From the NCBI RefSeq assembly GCF_029714205.1, contig NZ_CP121648.1, positions 5,157,001-5,221,000 on the forward strand: DNA of 64,000 nt. The letters are read 5' to 3'. A model generated the notes under the pieces. That model was not told the DNA's origin. It saw only the letters and a list, made by a program, of their open reading frames with translations, and searched no databases. This DNA comes from Methylobacterium sp. CB376 (lineage in GTDB: Bacteria; Pseudomonadota; Alphaproteobacteria; Rhizobiales; Beijerinckiaceae). This document shows positions 33,197 through 44,399 of the stretch, piece after piece. Position 1 is the first letter of the stretch; each line of letters starts with the position of its first letter. The translations under genes were made by a program, and so were the position numbers.

Positions 33197-34566
33197 TCGA
33201 CCGCCCGCAGGCCCGGCCGGGGCGGATCCCCGGCCCCGTCGCGGGCGCGGCGAACGGTCGAGCGCGCGGCGTCGATCGCGATCGTGGCCGCCGTCATGGT
33301 GCGGACCTCCGTCGGGCGGCTGAGGGCGTAGCGGGCGATGTTGCCCGCGAGATCGTCGATCTCGGCCGCCATCCCGTCGAGGGCGGCCCGGTCGCTGCTG
33401 CGGCGCGCCTCCGAGCGGATCTGCAGCAGCCGGCGGGTCGCGACCTCGACCCGCTCGCGGCGCATGCGCATCAGTCGCTGGCGCAGCCACGCCCCGGCCG
33501 AACCGAGCCCGCCGCCGAGCAGCGCGACGAGGTAGATCCAGGTCTCGTAGCGCTCGATCAGGCTCTGCTGCTCGCGCTCGTAATAGTCGATGGCGCCCGG
33601 GTGGATCGGCAGGCGCGCGCTGGTCGCCTCCGCGTTGGTCTCGTAGCTGGGCGCCGCGACGGCGTTCGCGGCCGGCACCGTCTGGGCGAGCAGGCCGCGC
33701 AGCTCGAACAGGTGCTGGGTGACCTCCGCGGCGGCGGGTCGCGGCAGGCTGGCGCGGGCCATCAGCCGGTAGGAGGTGCCGACCGTCGCGAGGTCCTCCG
33801 CGGGCAGGCCCGGCGTGCCGGGGAAGAGGCCGGCCGGCACCGTGACGGCCTGCAGGCGCGGATCGCGCTCGGTGAGGGCCGCGCCGTCCTCGACCCCGAT
33901 CAGCCGCGCCTTGCGGGCGCGCCCGGCCGCCTGGACGACGCGCAGGATGCGCTGGGCCGCCGCGGTCGTCGGGGTGGTGAGGAGGATCACCGCGTCGATG
34001 CGCTTCTCGGCCAGGAAGGCGGCGAGGTCCTGCTCCTGGACCGGCACCAGCCCGACGCTGCCCGGGGCCGGCATGCCGGGGGCCGGGTTCTCGACCGGGG
34101 CGAGGCCGGCATGCTCCAGCACCCGCCGGACCACGTCGCGGTCCGAGACCCGGTCGGCCAGGAGGCCGAGCCGCTTGCGGGCGAGGTCCGGGAGCGCCTT
34201 GATCGGGGAGGGCTCGGGCACCGCCACCATGACCGCCTGGCTGCGCAGCACCGCGAGGGTGAGGCCGTTGCCCGGCATCAGGATGTCGGGCCGCACCACC
34301 GCGAGGTCGGCCCGCCCCTCCTGCAGCGCCAGCGCGCTCTCCCGCACCCCGTCGAAGGGCAGGATAGTCAGCTGCAGGCCGCGGCGGTTCACGGCCAGCG
34401 CCTCGGCATAGGCGCGCAGCAGGGCCGGCTCGGTCCCGCCGCTCGGGGCGACCGCGACCGTCAGCACCGTCGCCCGGGTGAGCAGGCTCGCGAGGACGCC
34501 GCCGGCGGCGAGCAGCACCGCGACGATCAGGAAGAGCAGTTCCCGGCCGAAGCGAAGCCTGGGCAT
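33193..34566 (-). CDS. TAXI-family TRAP solute-binding protein
   Basis: 457 residues. An N-terminal hydrophobic segment (LLFLIVAVLLAAGGVLASLL) anchors or exports the protein. The TAXI fold follows: VLTVAVAPSGGTEPALLRAY, LQEGRADLAVVRPDILMPGN, DLARKRLGLLADRVSDRD. A second hydrophobic segment (WIYLVALLGGGLGSAGAWL, about 340-360) and a coiled-coil-like tail with many Arg/Glu distinguish this membrane-anchored subgroup. No TRAP permease gene is nearby, so it may act with a distant transporter or as a sensor. The stop lies in a REP-like hairpin. Confidence 0.8.
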   Translation of the reverse strand: MPRLRFGRELLFLIVAVLLAAGGVLASLLTRATVLTVAVAPSGGTEPALLRAYAEALAVNRRGLQLTILPFDGVRESALALQEGRADLAVVRPDILMPGNGLTLAVLRSQAVMVAVPEPSPIKALPDLARKRLGLLADRVSDRDVVRRVLEHAGLAPVENPAPGMPAPGSVGLVPVQEQDLAAFLAEKRIDAVILLTTPTTAAAQRILRVVQAAGRARKARLIGVEDGAALTERDPRLQAVTVPAGLFPGTPGLPAEDLATVGTSYRLMARASLPRPAAAEVTQHLFELRGLLAQTVPAANAVAAPSYETNAEATSARLPIHPGAIDYYEREQQSLIERYETWIYLVALLGGGLGSAGAWLRQRLMRMRRERVEVATRRLLQIRSEARRSSDRAALDGMAAEIDDLAGNIARYALSRPTEVRTMTAATIAIDAARSTVRRARDGAGDPPRPGLRAVE

Positions 34567-34597
34567 GGCACCTCGCCGATGGCCCCCTCGCGCGCCC

Positions 34598-35347
34598 TCA
34601 GGCGGCGGGGCGCTCCGCCGTGATCATGTAGTTCACCGCGGTGTCGCGGGCGGCCGACCAGCGTCCGCTCAGGGGATGGTAGACCACCCCGGTCGTGTCC
34701 GCGACCACGAGGCCACCGCTCTCCACCGCCCGGGCGAGCTCCTCGGGCGTGACGAACTTCTCCCAATCGTGGGTGCCGCGCGGCAGCCAGCCGAGCACGT
34801 ACTCGGCGCCCACGATCGCCAGGGCGAAGGAGCGCATCGTGCGGTTGATGGTGGCGGCGAAGAACAGCCCCCCGGGGCGCACCGCCGCACAGGCCGTGCG
34901 CACGAAGGAGGCCATGTCGGCGACGTGCTCCACCACCTCCATCGCCACGACGAGGTCGAAGCGCTCGCCCGCCGCGACGACGGATTCGATGGTCTGGGGC
35001 CGGTAATCGACCGGCACGCCGGCCTCCTCGGCATGGGCCTTGGCCACCCGGATGTTGGTCGGCGCGGGGTCGAGCCCGGTGACGCGGGCGCCGAGCCGCG
35101 CCAGCGGCTCCGACAGCACGCCGCCGCCGCAGCCGATATCGACCAGGGTGAGGCCCGCCAGGGGCTCGGGGCCGAGCGGGTCGCGGCCGTGGTGCCGGCA
35201 CGCCGCGTCGCGGATATAGGCGAGGCGCACCGGGTTGAAGCGGTGCAGCACCCGCATCGGCCCCGCCTCGTCCCACCACGTCGCGGCGATGCGCTCGAAG
35301 CGGGCGACTTCCCTGGCGTCGATCGAGGGTCCGGTCGGTGCGCTCAT
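34598..35347 (-). CDS. ubiG: Ubiquinone biosynthesis O-methyltransferase
   Basis: 249 residues, usual length. UbiG carries out both O-methylations of ubiquinone synthesis with S-adenosylmethionine. The SAM motif LTLVDIGCGGGVLSEPLARL, then ESVVAAGERFDLVVAMEVVE and HVADMASFVRTACAAVRPGG, and the substrate-side phrases ATWWDEAGPMRVLHRFNPVR and RGTHDWEKFVTPEELARAVE are all present. It ends about 30 bases upstream of the TAXI gene on the same strand and starts opposite to lysC, a layout common in the order. Confidence 0.95.
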   Translation of the reverse strand: MSAPTGPSIDAREVARFERIAATWWDEAGPMRVLHRFNPVRLAYIRDAACRHHGRDPLGPEPLAGLTLVDIGCGGGVLSEPLARLGARVTGLDPAPTNIRVAKAHAEEAGVPVDYRPQTIESVVAAGERFDLVVAMEVVEHVADMASFVRTACAAVRPGGLFFAATINRTMRSFALAIVGAEYVLGWLPRGTHDWEKFVTPEELARAVESGGLVVADTTGVVYHPLSGRWSAARDTAVNYMITAERPAA

Positions 35348-35523
35348 GCGCGGCAGGCTCCAGGCGGCATCCGCCTCGACCTAAGCATCATTCGCCGAAG
35401 GGGTCACCGGTTCGGCGGCGAAAAATGATGCGGGCACAAGCGACCAAGCAGAATGGCCCGATGCCGTTCTGCTCAGCGCATCGGGGGCCGCGCACCAACG
35501 GCGCCGCGCGGCCCCGGCCCGGC

Positions 35524-36879
35524 TCAGTGCCCGGACCGGCCCAGGAAGGCCGCGCGGGCCGCCACGGCCGTGTGGGTGAAGTCGGTGAACACCCCGTCGA
35601 CCCCGAGCCGGTAGAAGGCGAGGTACTCCGCCGCCGGGTCGCCGCCGAAATCCGCCGCCAGGTACTTGGCCTCGTTGCGGAAGGTGAAGACGTGGACGAA
35701 CAGGCCGGCCGCGTGCGCGTCCGCGATCAGGGAGGTCGGGGCGAGGAGCCGCGCCTGCGGCGTCGCGCCCTTGAAGGGCGTGCCGTCCGGGTTGCGCTCC
35801 GGCCAGGGCGCGATCCGCAGCGGCAGCACCTGCGGCTTCCAGGGGCCGATCCCGTCCGCGTAGGTGCGGATCTCGGCGAGGCCGGCCGGGCTCAGCATGG
35901 CGCCGAACCAGCGCGGGTCGCCCGCGAGGGTCCAGTCGTAGGGCCGGCCCTCCGTGATGCTCGCGTAGGTGACCGCGCCGGTGCGCAGGTCGACGCCGTC
36001 GCCGTCGATGAGCTGAACCACCCGGGCCTTCAGCCCATGCGCGGCCAAGTACTTCAGGCTGCTGGGCTCGAAGCTCTGCACGAAGAGCGGCGCCGTCTTG
36101 GCGTTGAGGCCGTTCGCCTCCACGATCCGCAGGAGCGCATCCTCGAGCGGGCGCTCGCCCGGGCAGCCGTTGGCCCGGGCCTGGGCGTTGTTCCAGGTCG
36201 GGTTCTTGGTCTCGGGATAGACCGCGATCGCGCGGCCGGTGCGGGCGCTCTCGGCCCTAGCGAGATCGATGATCTCCTGGAAGCTGAGGATCGGGAACTT
36301 GCCGTTCAGGGTCTTGGGGCGCTCGGTGCGGGCATCGTAGGTCGTGCCGCCGATCCAGGCCTTCAGTTCCGCCAGGGTGAAGTCGGTGATCGACCAATCC
36401 CCGGTATGGTCCTCCCCGTCGACCACGAGGGAGCGCAGCACCGAGGTCGGATCGGCCGGGTCGGTGAGGTCGGTGAGGTAGGTCTCCGGGCCGGAATCCG
36501 GCCGCGCCGGCCACGCCACCCTGACGAGGCGGCCGGGCACGGTGCGGCGGCGGCGCGCCACCTCCGGGTTGGTGCGGGCGACCTCGGCGATGTCGGTGTT
36601 GTCGCCGAGCCAGGGATTGTGCCGCGCGACGAGCACGCAATCCTTGGTGAGGTGCAGATCCTCCTCGAAGGCGTCCACTCCCAGATGGGCGGCGAGTTCG
36701 TAGGAGGGGGCGGTCTCCTCCGGCACCAGGCCCGGCAGGCCGCGATGGCCGATCACCAGGGGCGGGCGGCCGTCGAGGGTCGGGAGCTCGGCGGCCGAGG
36801 CCAGGCCGAGGCCGAGCGGAACCAGGAGGCCGGCGCCGCAGAGGCGCCGCAGGGCGGATCGAAGGGGTCGAAGCGGCAT
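35524..36879 (-). CDS. Periplasmic glycerophosphodiester phosphodiesterase
   Basis: 451 residues from ATG 36879. A signal peptide (about 1-29, ending ASAAE) leads into a GDPD TIM barrel with the HRG motif IGHRGLPGLVPEETAPSYEL, the acid pair in FEEDLHLTKDCVLVARHNPW, and a distal metal-linked region ending AYRLGVDGVFTDFTHTAV. It cleaves deacylated phospholipids to sn-glycerol-3-phosphate and an alcohol. It is longer than E. coli GlpQ because of loops around residues 85-130. The frame stays open far upstream, but only this start precedes a signal peptide. No glp transporter adjoins. Confidence 0.85.
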   Translation of the reverse strand: MPLRPLRSALRRLCGAGLLVPLGLGLASAAELPTLDGRPPLVIGHRGLPGLVPEETAPSYELAAHLGVDAFEEDLHLTKDCVLVARHNPWLGDNTDIAEVARTNPEVARRRRTVPGRLVRVAWPARPDSGPETYLTDLTDPADPTSVLRSLVVDGEDHTGDWSITDFTLAELKAWIGGTTYDARTERPKTLNGKFPILSFQEIIDLARAESARTGRAIAVYPETKNPTWNNAQARANGCPGERPLEDALLRIVEANGLNAKTAPLFVQSFEPSSLKYLAAHGLKARVVQLIDGDGVDLRTGAVTYASITEGRPYDWTLAGDPRWFGAMLSPAGLAEIRTYADGIGPWKPQVLPLRIAPWPERNPDGTPFKGATPQARLLAPTSLIADAHAAGLFVHVFTFRNEAKYLAADFGGDPAAEYLAFYRLGVDGVFTDFTHTAVAARAAFLGRSGH

Positions 36880-37074
36880 CGCGTGTCTCTCCCGCGGGGG
36901 CAGGCCGCATCTAAGCCGGCCCGGTGACGGGGGCGTGACCCGGCCGCCTTCGCGGTCCGCCGCCCTGCCGCTTTCGCGGCCCGCCGCATTGACAGGGTCT
37001 GCCCCCGCGTTTACCGGCCCCGGAATTCCGCCGCGGCCCCGCGCCGCCCGCCCCGGCAACCGTCCTTGGGTCCC

Positions 37075-38310
37075 ATGCCCCGCCTGGTGATGAAGTTCGG
37101 CGGCACGTCCGTCGCCACGGTCGACCGCATCCGCAACGTCGCCCGCCACGTCGCCCGCGAGGTGCGGGCGGGCTACGAGGTGGCGGTCGTGGTCTCGGCG
37201 ATGGCCGGCAAGACCAACGAGCTCGTGGCCTGGTGCAAGGACGCCTCGCCCCTCTACCCCCAGTCCGAGTACGACGCCGTCGTGGCCTCGGGCGAGCAGG
37301 TCACCTCGGGCCTCCTCGCCATCGTGCTCGCCCAGATGGGCATCCCGGCCCGCTCGTGGCAGGGCTGGCAGATCCCGATCGAGACCTCCGACCAGCACGG
37401 CTCGGCCCGGATCGCCCGGATCGACGGCGCCCGGCTCGATGCCGGCTTCCGGCATGGCGAGGTCGCGGTGATCGCCGGCTTCCAGGGCATCCATCCGGAG
37501 AGCGGTCGCCTGACCACCCTCGGCCGCGGCGGCTCGGACACCAGCGCGGTCGCGGTGGCGGCGGCGATCGGGGCCGAGCGCTGCGACATCTACACGGATG
37601 TGGACGGGGTCTACACCACCGATCCGCGGGTCGTGCCGAAGGCGCGGCGGCTCGAGCGCGTCGCCTTCGAGGAGATGCTGGAGATGGCCTCCCTGGGGGC
37701 CAAGGTGCTGCAGGTGCGCTCGGTCGAGCTGGCCATGGTGCACCGGGTGCCGACCACCGTCCGCTCCTCCTTCGACGACCCCGACGACGCCCGCCCCGGC
37801 ACCCTCATCTGCGACGAGGACGACATCGTGGAACAGCAGATCATCACGGGCATCGCCTTCTCGAAGGACGAGGCCCAGATCACGCTCCGCCGGGTGAAGG
37901 ACAAGCCCGGCATCGCGGCCGCCATCTTCGGCCCGCTCGCCGACGCCAACATCAACGTCGACATGATCATCCAGGTCGTGTCGGGCGACGGCGCGACCAC
38001 CGACATGACCTTCACGGTGCCGGCGGGCGATTACGAGCGGGCGCGGGCGATCCTCGACGCGCAGGCCGGAACGATCGAGTTCGAGCGCATCGAGGGCGCC
38101 ACCGACGTGGTGAAGATCTCGGCGATCGGCGTCGGCATGCGCAGCCACGCCGGCGTCGCCGCCAAGGCCTTCCGGGCGCTGGCCGACAAGGGCATCAACA
38201 TCCGGGCGATCACCACCTCGGAGATCAAGTTCTCGGTGCTGATCGACGCCGCCTACACGGAGCTGGCGGTGCGCACCCTGCACGCGCTCTACGGCCTCGA
38301 TCGCGCCTGA
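37075..38310 (+). CDS. lysC: Aspartate kinase
   Basis: 411 residues. It catalyses the first step of the lysine/threonine/methionine pathway. The N-terminus MPRLVMKFGGTSVATVDRI is the kinase signature, with GRGGSDTSAVAVAAAIGAER and the CDIYTDVDGVYTTDPR catalytic part. Two ACT domains at the C-terminus (VKDKPGIAAAIFGPLADANI and VGMRSHAGVAAKAFRALADK) bind the feedback inhibitors. I prefer ATG 37075; a TTG at 37066 adds three residues without a ribosome site. First gene of the conserved lysC - ptsP - prfA - prmC string. Confidence 0.97.
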   Translation: MPRLVMKFGGTSVATVDRIRNVARHVAREVRAGYEVAVVVSAMAGKTNELVAWCKDASPLYPQSEYDAVVASGEQVTSGLLAIVLAQMGIPARSWQGWQIPIETSDQHGSARIARIDGARLDAGFRHGEVAVIAGFQGIHPESGRLTTLGRGGSDTSAVAVAAAIGAERCDIYTDVDGVYTTDPRVVPKARRLERVAFEEMLEMASLGAKVLQVRSVELAMVHRVPTTVRSSFDDPDDARPGTLICDEDDIVEQQIITGIAFSKDEAQITLRRVKDKPGIAAAIFGPLADANINVDMIIQVVSGDGATTDMTFTVPAGDYERARAILDAQAGTIEFERIEGATDVVKISAIGVGMRSHAGVAAKAFRALADKGINIRAITTSEIKFSVLIDAAYTELAVRTLHALYGLDRA

Positions 38311-38482
38311 CCCCTGCGACTTTCGCCCGAACCGGGCCGCCGCGGGGACGCGGCGCTTGCCCGGCGGGCGCGGGACTCGCTATACGGCCGTGACAGGGCC
38401 GGTCCGGCCGCACCGCTCGCGCCGGCGTCTTCCGGTTGCACTGCACCGGGCCAGGCCCGCTCAAGGGGTGGAAGTCGAGACG

Positions 38483-40744
38483 ATGCCCGCTGCGCCTGGA
38501 GGCCCGCGCCTGCTTCTGCGCCGCCTCCGTGAAGCCATGGCGGAGCCGGTCAGCGCCCAGGCGCGCCTCGACCGCATCGTCGTGATCATCGCCGCCAACA
38601 TGGTGGCCGAGGTCTGCTCGGTCTACGTGCTGCGCGACGACGGCATGCTGGAGCTCTTCGCCACCGAGGGCCTCAACCGCGAGGCGGTCCACCTCACCAA
38701 GATGCGGGCCGGCGAGGGCCTGGTCGGCCTGATCGCCGCCACGGCCGAGCCGCTCTCGCTCTCGGACGCCCAGTCGCACCCGGCCTTCTCGTACCGGCCC
38801 GAGACCGGCGAGGAGATCTACCACGCCTTCCTGGGCGTGCCGCTCCTGCGCGCCGGCAACACGATGGGCGTGCTGGTGGTCCAGAACCGGACCTACCGGG
38901 TCTATTCCGAGGAGGAGATCGAGGCCCTCCAGACCACCGCGATGGTGCTCGCCGAGATGCTCGCCTCCGGGGAGCTGCAGGCCCTCTCGCCAGGCACGGT
39001 CAGCGCCTCGCGCCGGGCGCTGAGCCAGTCCGGCGTCGCGCTGGCGGACGGCGTCGGGCTCGGCCACGTGGTCCTGCACGAGCCGCGCATCGTGGTGAAG
39101 AACCTGATCGCCGAGAACGTCGAGCGCGAGGTCGCCCGCCTCGACGCGGCGATCGCCGAGGTGCGCTCGGCCATCGACGACCTCGTCGAGCGCGGGGACG
39201 TGGCCGGGGCGGGCGAGCACCGCGAGGTGCTGGAGACGGTCCGGATGTTCGCCCACGACCAGGGCTGGCTGCGGCGCATGCGCGAGGCGGTGCTCTCGGG
39301 CCTCACCGCCGAGGCGGCGGTGGAGCGGGTCCAGTCCGACAACCGCGCCCGCATGCTGCGCCAGAGCGACCCCTACCTGCGCGAGCGCCTGCACGACCTC
39401 GACGACCTTGCCAACCGGCTGCTGCGCCAGCTCGTCGGCAGCCAGGGCACCGCCCAGGGCTCGCTGCCCGAGAACGCGATCCTGGTCGCCCGCTCCATGG
39501 GCCCGGCCGCCCTGCTCGACTACGACCGGGCGCGGCTGCGCGGCGTGGTCCTGGAGGAGGGCGGGCCGACCAGCCACATCGCCATCGTGGCGCGCGCGCT
39601 CGGCATCCCGGCGGTGGGCGAGGTCGCCAACGCCACCGCGCTCGTCGAGGCGGGCGACGCGATCATCGTCGATGGCGGCGCGGGCGAGGTGCAGATCCGC
39701 CCCGGCCCGGAGGTGGAGGCGGCCTACGGGGAGAAGGCGCGGCTGCGCGCCCGCCGCCAGGAGCAGTACCGCGCCCTGCGCGACCTGCCCTCGGTGACCC
39801 GCGACGGCGTCGAGGTCGCCCTGCAGCTCAATGCCGGCCTCCTGGTCGACATGTCGCATCTGCAGGAGACCGGGGCGCAGGGCGTCGGGCTGTTCCGCAC
39901 CGAGCTGCAATTCATGGTGGCCGAGCGCATGCCCTCGGCGGCCGAGCAGCAGAGCCTCTACGAGGCGGTCTACGCCGCGGCGGGCGACCTGCCGGTCACC
40001 ATCCGCACCCTCGACATCGGCGGCGACAAGATCCTGCCCTACATGAAGGGGCCCGAGGAGGAGAACCCGGCGCTGGGCTGGCGGGCAATCCGCATCGGCC
40101 TCGACCGGCCCGGCCTGCTGCGCATGCAGCTGCGCGCCCTGCTCAAGGCGGCGGGCGGGCGGCCCCTCAAGATCATGTTCCCGATGGTCGCGACGGTGGA
40201 CGAGTTCGTGCGCGCCAAGGCGATCGTCGAGCGCGAGAAGGCCCACCTCTCCCGCCACGGCCACGCGCTCCCCTCCGAGTGCCGGCTCGGCGTCATGGTC
40301 GAGGTGCCCTCGCTCCTGTTCCAGATGGACGAGATCGCGGCCGCCGCCGACTTCCTCTCGGTGGGCTCGAACGACCTGATGCAGTTCCTGTTCGCGGTGG
40401 ACCGCGAGAACCGGCAGGTCGCCAACCGCTTCGACCCGCTCTGCGCGGCGGCCCTGCGCGCCTTCGGGCTCATCGCCGAGCGGGCGGACGCGGCCGGGAC
40501 TCCGGTCACGGTCTGCGGCGAGATCGGCGGCCGCCCCCTGGAGGCGCTGGCGCTGATCGGCCTCGGCTACCGGGCGCTCTCGATGTCGCCGGCCTCGATC
40601 GGGCCCGTGAAGGCGATGGTGCTGAACGTCAACGCGGCCGAGGTCGGCGCCTTCCTGCGGGCGGAGATCGCCCGCACCGGCAACGGCACCTCCCTGCGGC
40701 CGGCCCTCGCCGCCTACGCGGAGGCGCATGGCATCCCGGTCTGA
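38483..40744 (+). CDS. ptsP: Phosphoenolpyruvate-protein phosphotransferase PtsP (EI-Ntr)
   Basis: 753 residues, usual length, from ATG 38483. An N-terminal GAF domain (1-155) senses small molecules (known to include glutamine in some species) and precedes an enzyme I body. The phospho-histidine is at residue 365 in [14 protein letters not shown], followed by the PEP-binding barrel with [14 protein letters not shown] and the conserved [15 protein letters not shown]. PtsP passes phosphate from PEP to NPr, starting the nitrogen-related PTS chain. The other ntr-PTS genes are not in the window. Confidence 0.96.
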   Translation: MPAAPGGPRLLLRRLREAMAEPVSAQARLDRIVVIIAANMVAEVCSVYVLRDDGMLELFATEGLNREAVHLTKMRAGEGLVGLIAATAEPLSLSDAQSHPAFSYRPETGEEIYHAFLGVPLLRAGNTMGVLVVQNRTYRVYSEEEIEALQTTAMVLAEMLASGELQALSPGTVSASRRALSQSGVALADGVGLGHVVLHEPRIVVKNLIAENVEREVARLDAAIAEVRSAIDDLVERGDVAGAGEHREVLETVRMFAHDQGWLRRMREAVLSGLTAEAAVERVQSDNRARMLRQSDPYLRERLHDLDDLANRLLRQLVGSQGTAQGSLPENAILVARSMGPAALLDYDRARLRGVVLEEGGPTSHIAIVARALGIPAVGEVANATALVEAGDAIIVDGGAGEVQIRPGPEVEAAYGEKARLRARRQEQYRALRDLPSVTRDGVEVALQLNAGLLVDMSHLQETGAQGVGLFRTELQFMVAERMPSAAEQQSLYEAVYAAAGDLPVTIRTLDIGGDKILPYMKGPEEENPALGWRAIRIGLDRPGLLRMQLRALLKAAGGRPLKIMFPMVATVDEFVRAKAIVEREKAHLSRHGHALPSECRLGVMVEVPSLLFQMDEIAAAADFLSVGSNDLMQFLFAVDRENRQVANRFDPLCAAALRAFGLIAERADAAGTPVTVCGEIGGRPLEALALIGLGYRALSMSPASIGPVKAMVLNVNAAEVGAFLRAEIARTGNGTSLRPALAAYAEAHGIPV

Positions 40745-40895
40745 GGCCCGGCGCTCCGCGGAAAGTGCAAGGCTCCTCCCCCCCTGCGCCGCCTCGTCAG
40801 CCGGCGCAGACCTGCTATACGCCTGCGGTCCGCGCTTCGGCGCAAGCGGCCGCTGCCGGCTGAATCCGGCCCGGATCGAGCCCATATCCCCGGCG

Positions 40896-41971
<1,076 letters not shown>

Positions 41972-41975
<4 letters not shown>

Positions 41976-42859
41976 GCGAGCCGGTGCCGGGCGGCCTCGG
42001 CCTCTCCGCCGCGCTCGGTCGGGCGAGCGCCTACCTCGCCGGGTGCGGGATCGCGACCGCCGCCCTCGACGCGCGCCTGATCCTGACCGAGACCCTGGGC
42101 GTGAGCCGGGTCGACCTCCTCCTGGGCGCGGATGGGCCCCTCGACGAGGCGCAGGCGCGCAGCCTGTCGGCGGCCCTGCGGCGGCGGGCCTCGGGCGAGC
42201 CGGTGGCCCGGATCCTCGGCGCCTGGGAATTCTGGGGCCTGCCCTTCCGCCTCTCCCCGGACACCCTGGTGCCGCGGCCGGACACCGAGACCCTGGTCGA
42301 GGCGGCCCTGGACCTCGGCCATCCCCGAGACGCGGCCCTGCGCCTCCTCGACCTCGGCACCGGCTCGGGCTGCCTCCTCGTGGCGCTCCTCAGCGAGTGG
42401 CCGCGCGCGGAGGGCGTCGGAATCGACCTCTCCCTCGAAGCCCTCCGCACCGCGCGGGCCAACGCCGCCCGGAACGGCGTCGGGGCCCGCGCGGCCTGGC
42501 TGCGGGGCGACTGGGCCGCCGCCCTGGCCGGCCGATTCGACGTCGCGGTCGCGAATCCGCCCTACATCGCCGCGAACCTCATCCCGGGCCTCGCCCCCGA
42601 GGTGCGCGACCACGATCCCCGCCTCGCCCTCGACGGCGGCGCCGATGGACTTGACTGCTACCGCGTCATTCTCGCGCAGGCGGCGGACTTCCTGGCCCCG
42701 GGGGGACATCTGGTCGTGGAGATCGGCTACGATCAGGAGGAGGCGCTGCGTCACTTGGCGGAGGCTGCGGGATTGCGGGTCGTGGTCGTCCGGCGCGACC
42801 TCGCCGGCCATCCGCGGGCCGCATTGCTGGCCCGCGAACCGGATTCCTCTGGTTCCTGA
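41972..42859 (+). CDS. prmC: Release factor glutamine methyltransferase
   Basis: 295 residues, GTG start overlapping prfA by four bases. It methylates the Gln of the GGQ loop in RF1 and RF2 using S-adenosylmethionine. The SAM motif [20 protein letters not shown], the catalytic NPPY in [15 protein letters not shown], and the N-terminal helical domain that docks release factors are all visible. Normal length. Last of the coupled core genes; the next gene lies about 360 bases on. Confidence 0.97.
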
Positions 42860-43216
42860 TGCCGTTGCCTCTGATTTCGCTTGGCTCCTGCGGCCGAACC
42901 CGCTAACGTCCTCGCGCAGATCGCGAATGGTCCGGTAAGCCAGCCTGGCAAAGGTGAGACCTCTTCTCCAGGCGCGGACCTTGGACGATCTTCCCCACCG
43001 GACAGACCAAGGGGCACGAAGCGGTCCGGTTCGGTGGTCCGTATCTGACAATCGCTGGGCGACCCAAACCTGCGTGAGCCCGCGGATGTGCAGTGAACGA
43101 CGGACATCGTCGCGGGATCGCGGACGGGCTCCTGGCCTGGCCGGATCACCGCAGACGGACCGATCGCTCAGTCGAGTCCCCTTGAGTTGTCGTCGAACGA
43201 GGGTCAGTCGAGACCG
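42860..43216. other. Intergenic region between prmC and the DUF4167 gene
   Basis: About 357 bases with no coding frame I would defend on either strand. Lower GC than the flanks in places, as expected for a promoter of the DUF4167 gene. No terminator hairpin with a U-tract recognised after prmC. Confidence 0.4.
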
Positions 43217-44260
43217 ATGAGACCAAACCAGAACCGGCGTATGCGTGGCCGCAACCGCAACAAAGGCCCGAATCCGCTCACCCGGGCCTACGAATCCAAC
43301 GGTCCCGACGTCAAGATCCGCGGCACGGCCCAGCACATCGCCGAGAAGTACGCCCAGCTCGCGCGCGACGCGCAGGCCAACGGCGATCCGGTGATGGCGG
43401 AGAACTACTTCCAGCACGGCGAGCATTACCACCGCATCATCGCCGCCGCGAACGAGCAGTACCGGCAGCAATTCGGCGGCTTCCGCCAGCCCTTCGACGA
43501 GGACGACGAGGGCGACGACGACTCGCCCCAGGCGAACGGCTACCCGGCCGGTCCCGAGATGCGCGGGCCGAACGGCTACGCCCAGAACGGCTACGGCCAC
43601 GCCGACGAGTACGTCGATCCCGGCCAGCAGCCGCAGCCCTACGAGGCCCGCGACGACCGCGCCGGGCGCTTCGACCGGCAGCCGGATCGCCGCGACCGCT
43701 TCCAGAACCGCGAGCGGCCGCAGCGCCAGGACCGTCCGGAACGCTACGAGCGCCAGGACCGGCCCGAGCGCCAGGACCGGCCGGAGCGCCAGGACCGGCC
43801 CGAGCGCCAGGACCGGCCGGAGCGCCAGGACCGGCAGGACCGGCCCGACAGGCAGGGCGAGCCGCGCCAGGAATTCCGCGGCGAGCCGCGCCAGGACGGT
43901 TACCGCGACGGGCCCCGGCAGGGCGACGCGCCCCGGCCGGAGGGCGGACGCCGCGAGCGGCCGGAGCGCCCGCGGCGCGAGGAGATGCGCCAGGATCCGC
44001 GTCAGGATCCGCCGGCGGCCGAGGAGACCGGGCTTCCGGCCTTCCTGACCAACCCGGTCCGCCCGGCCCCGGCGCCCGCCCCGGTCGCGGCGGCGCCGGG
44101 CGACGAGGCACCGCAGGCGCCCGCCTCGGAAGCCGGCGACGCCCCCGCCCGCCCGCGCCGCCGCCGCCGCACCCGCTACGAGGGGGCGCCGCAGGACGGG
44201 GCCGAGGGCGGCACGGACCTGTTCCCGCCCAAGGCCCAGGCCGACGCGCCGTCGGAGTGA
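43217..44260 (+). CDS. DUF4167 protein with a long disordered tail
   Basis: 347 residues from ATG 43217. The N-terminal 75 residues are the conserved DUF4167 domain: RMRGRNRNKGPNPLTRAYES, DVKIRGTAQHIAEKYAQLAR, and DPVMAENYFQHGEHYHRIIA. The remainder is low-complexity, rich in Arg, Gln, Asp, Pro and Glu, with five perfect ERQDRP hexapeptide repeats. The basic start suggests RNA binding, but no function is established. Its position after prmC is conserved in Hyphomicrobiales. Tail length varies strongly between species. Confidence 0.85.
   Translation: MRPNQNRRMRGRNRNKGPNPLTRAYESNGPDVKIRGTAQHIAEKYAQLARDAQANGDPVMAENYFQHGEHYHRIIAAANEQYRQQFGGFRQPFDEDDEGDDDSPQANGYPAGPEMRGPNGYAQNGYGHADEYVDPGQQPQPYEARDDRAGRFDRQPDRRDRFQNRERPQRQDRPERYERQDRPERQDRPERQDRPERQDRPERQDRQDRPDRQGEPRQEFRGEPRQDGYRDGPRQGDAPRPEGGRRERPERPRREEMRQDPRQDPPAAEETGLPAFLTNPVRPAPAPAPVAAAPGDEAPQAPASEAGDAPARPRRRRRTRYEGAPQDGAEGGTDLFPPKAQADAPSE
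43748..43837 (+). repeat. Five tandem 18-bp units within the DUF4167 gene
   Basis: Units of GAGCGCCAGGACCGGCC plus C or G, encoding ERQDRP five times in frame. Unit number could vary by slippage without shifting the frame. Confidence 0.85.
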
Positions 44261-44399
44261 GGAGCGGGACCGCCGCGTGAGCCGGGAGGGGCACCCCTCC
44301 CGGCCGGCACCCGCGGGCGCCGGCGCGGCCCTCCCCGCCGCGGCGGGGATGCCGGGACAGCCGCGCGGCACCGCGGGGCCCGGCCCGGAATGCGGGCGC

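Noticed and set aside
43735..43860. Short tandem repeats considered as a CRISPR-like array
   Set aside because: Units are contiguous, 18 bases, in frame within a protein gene and have no spacers.
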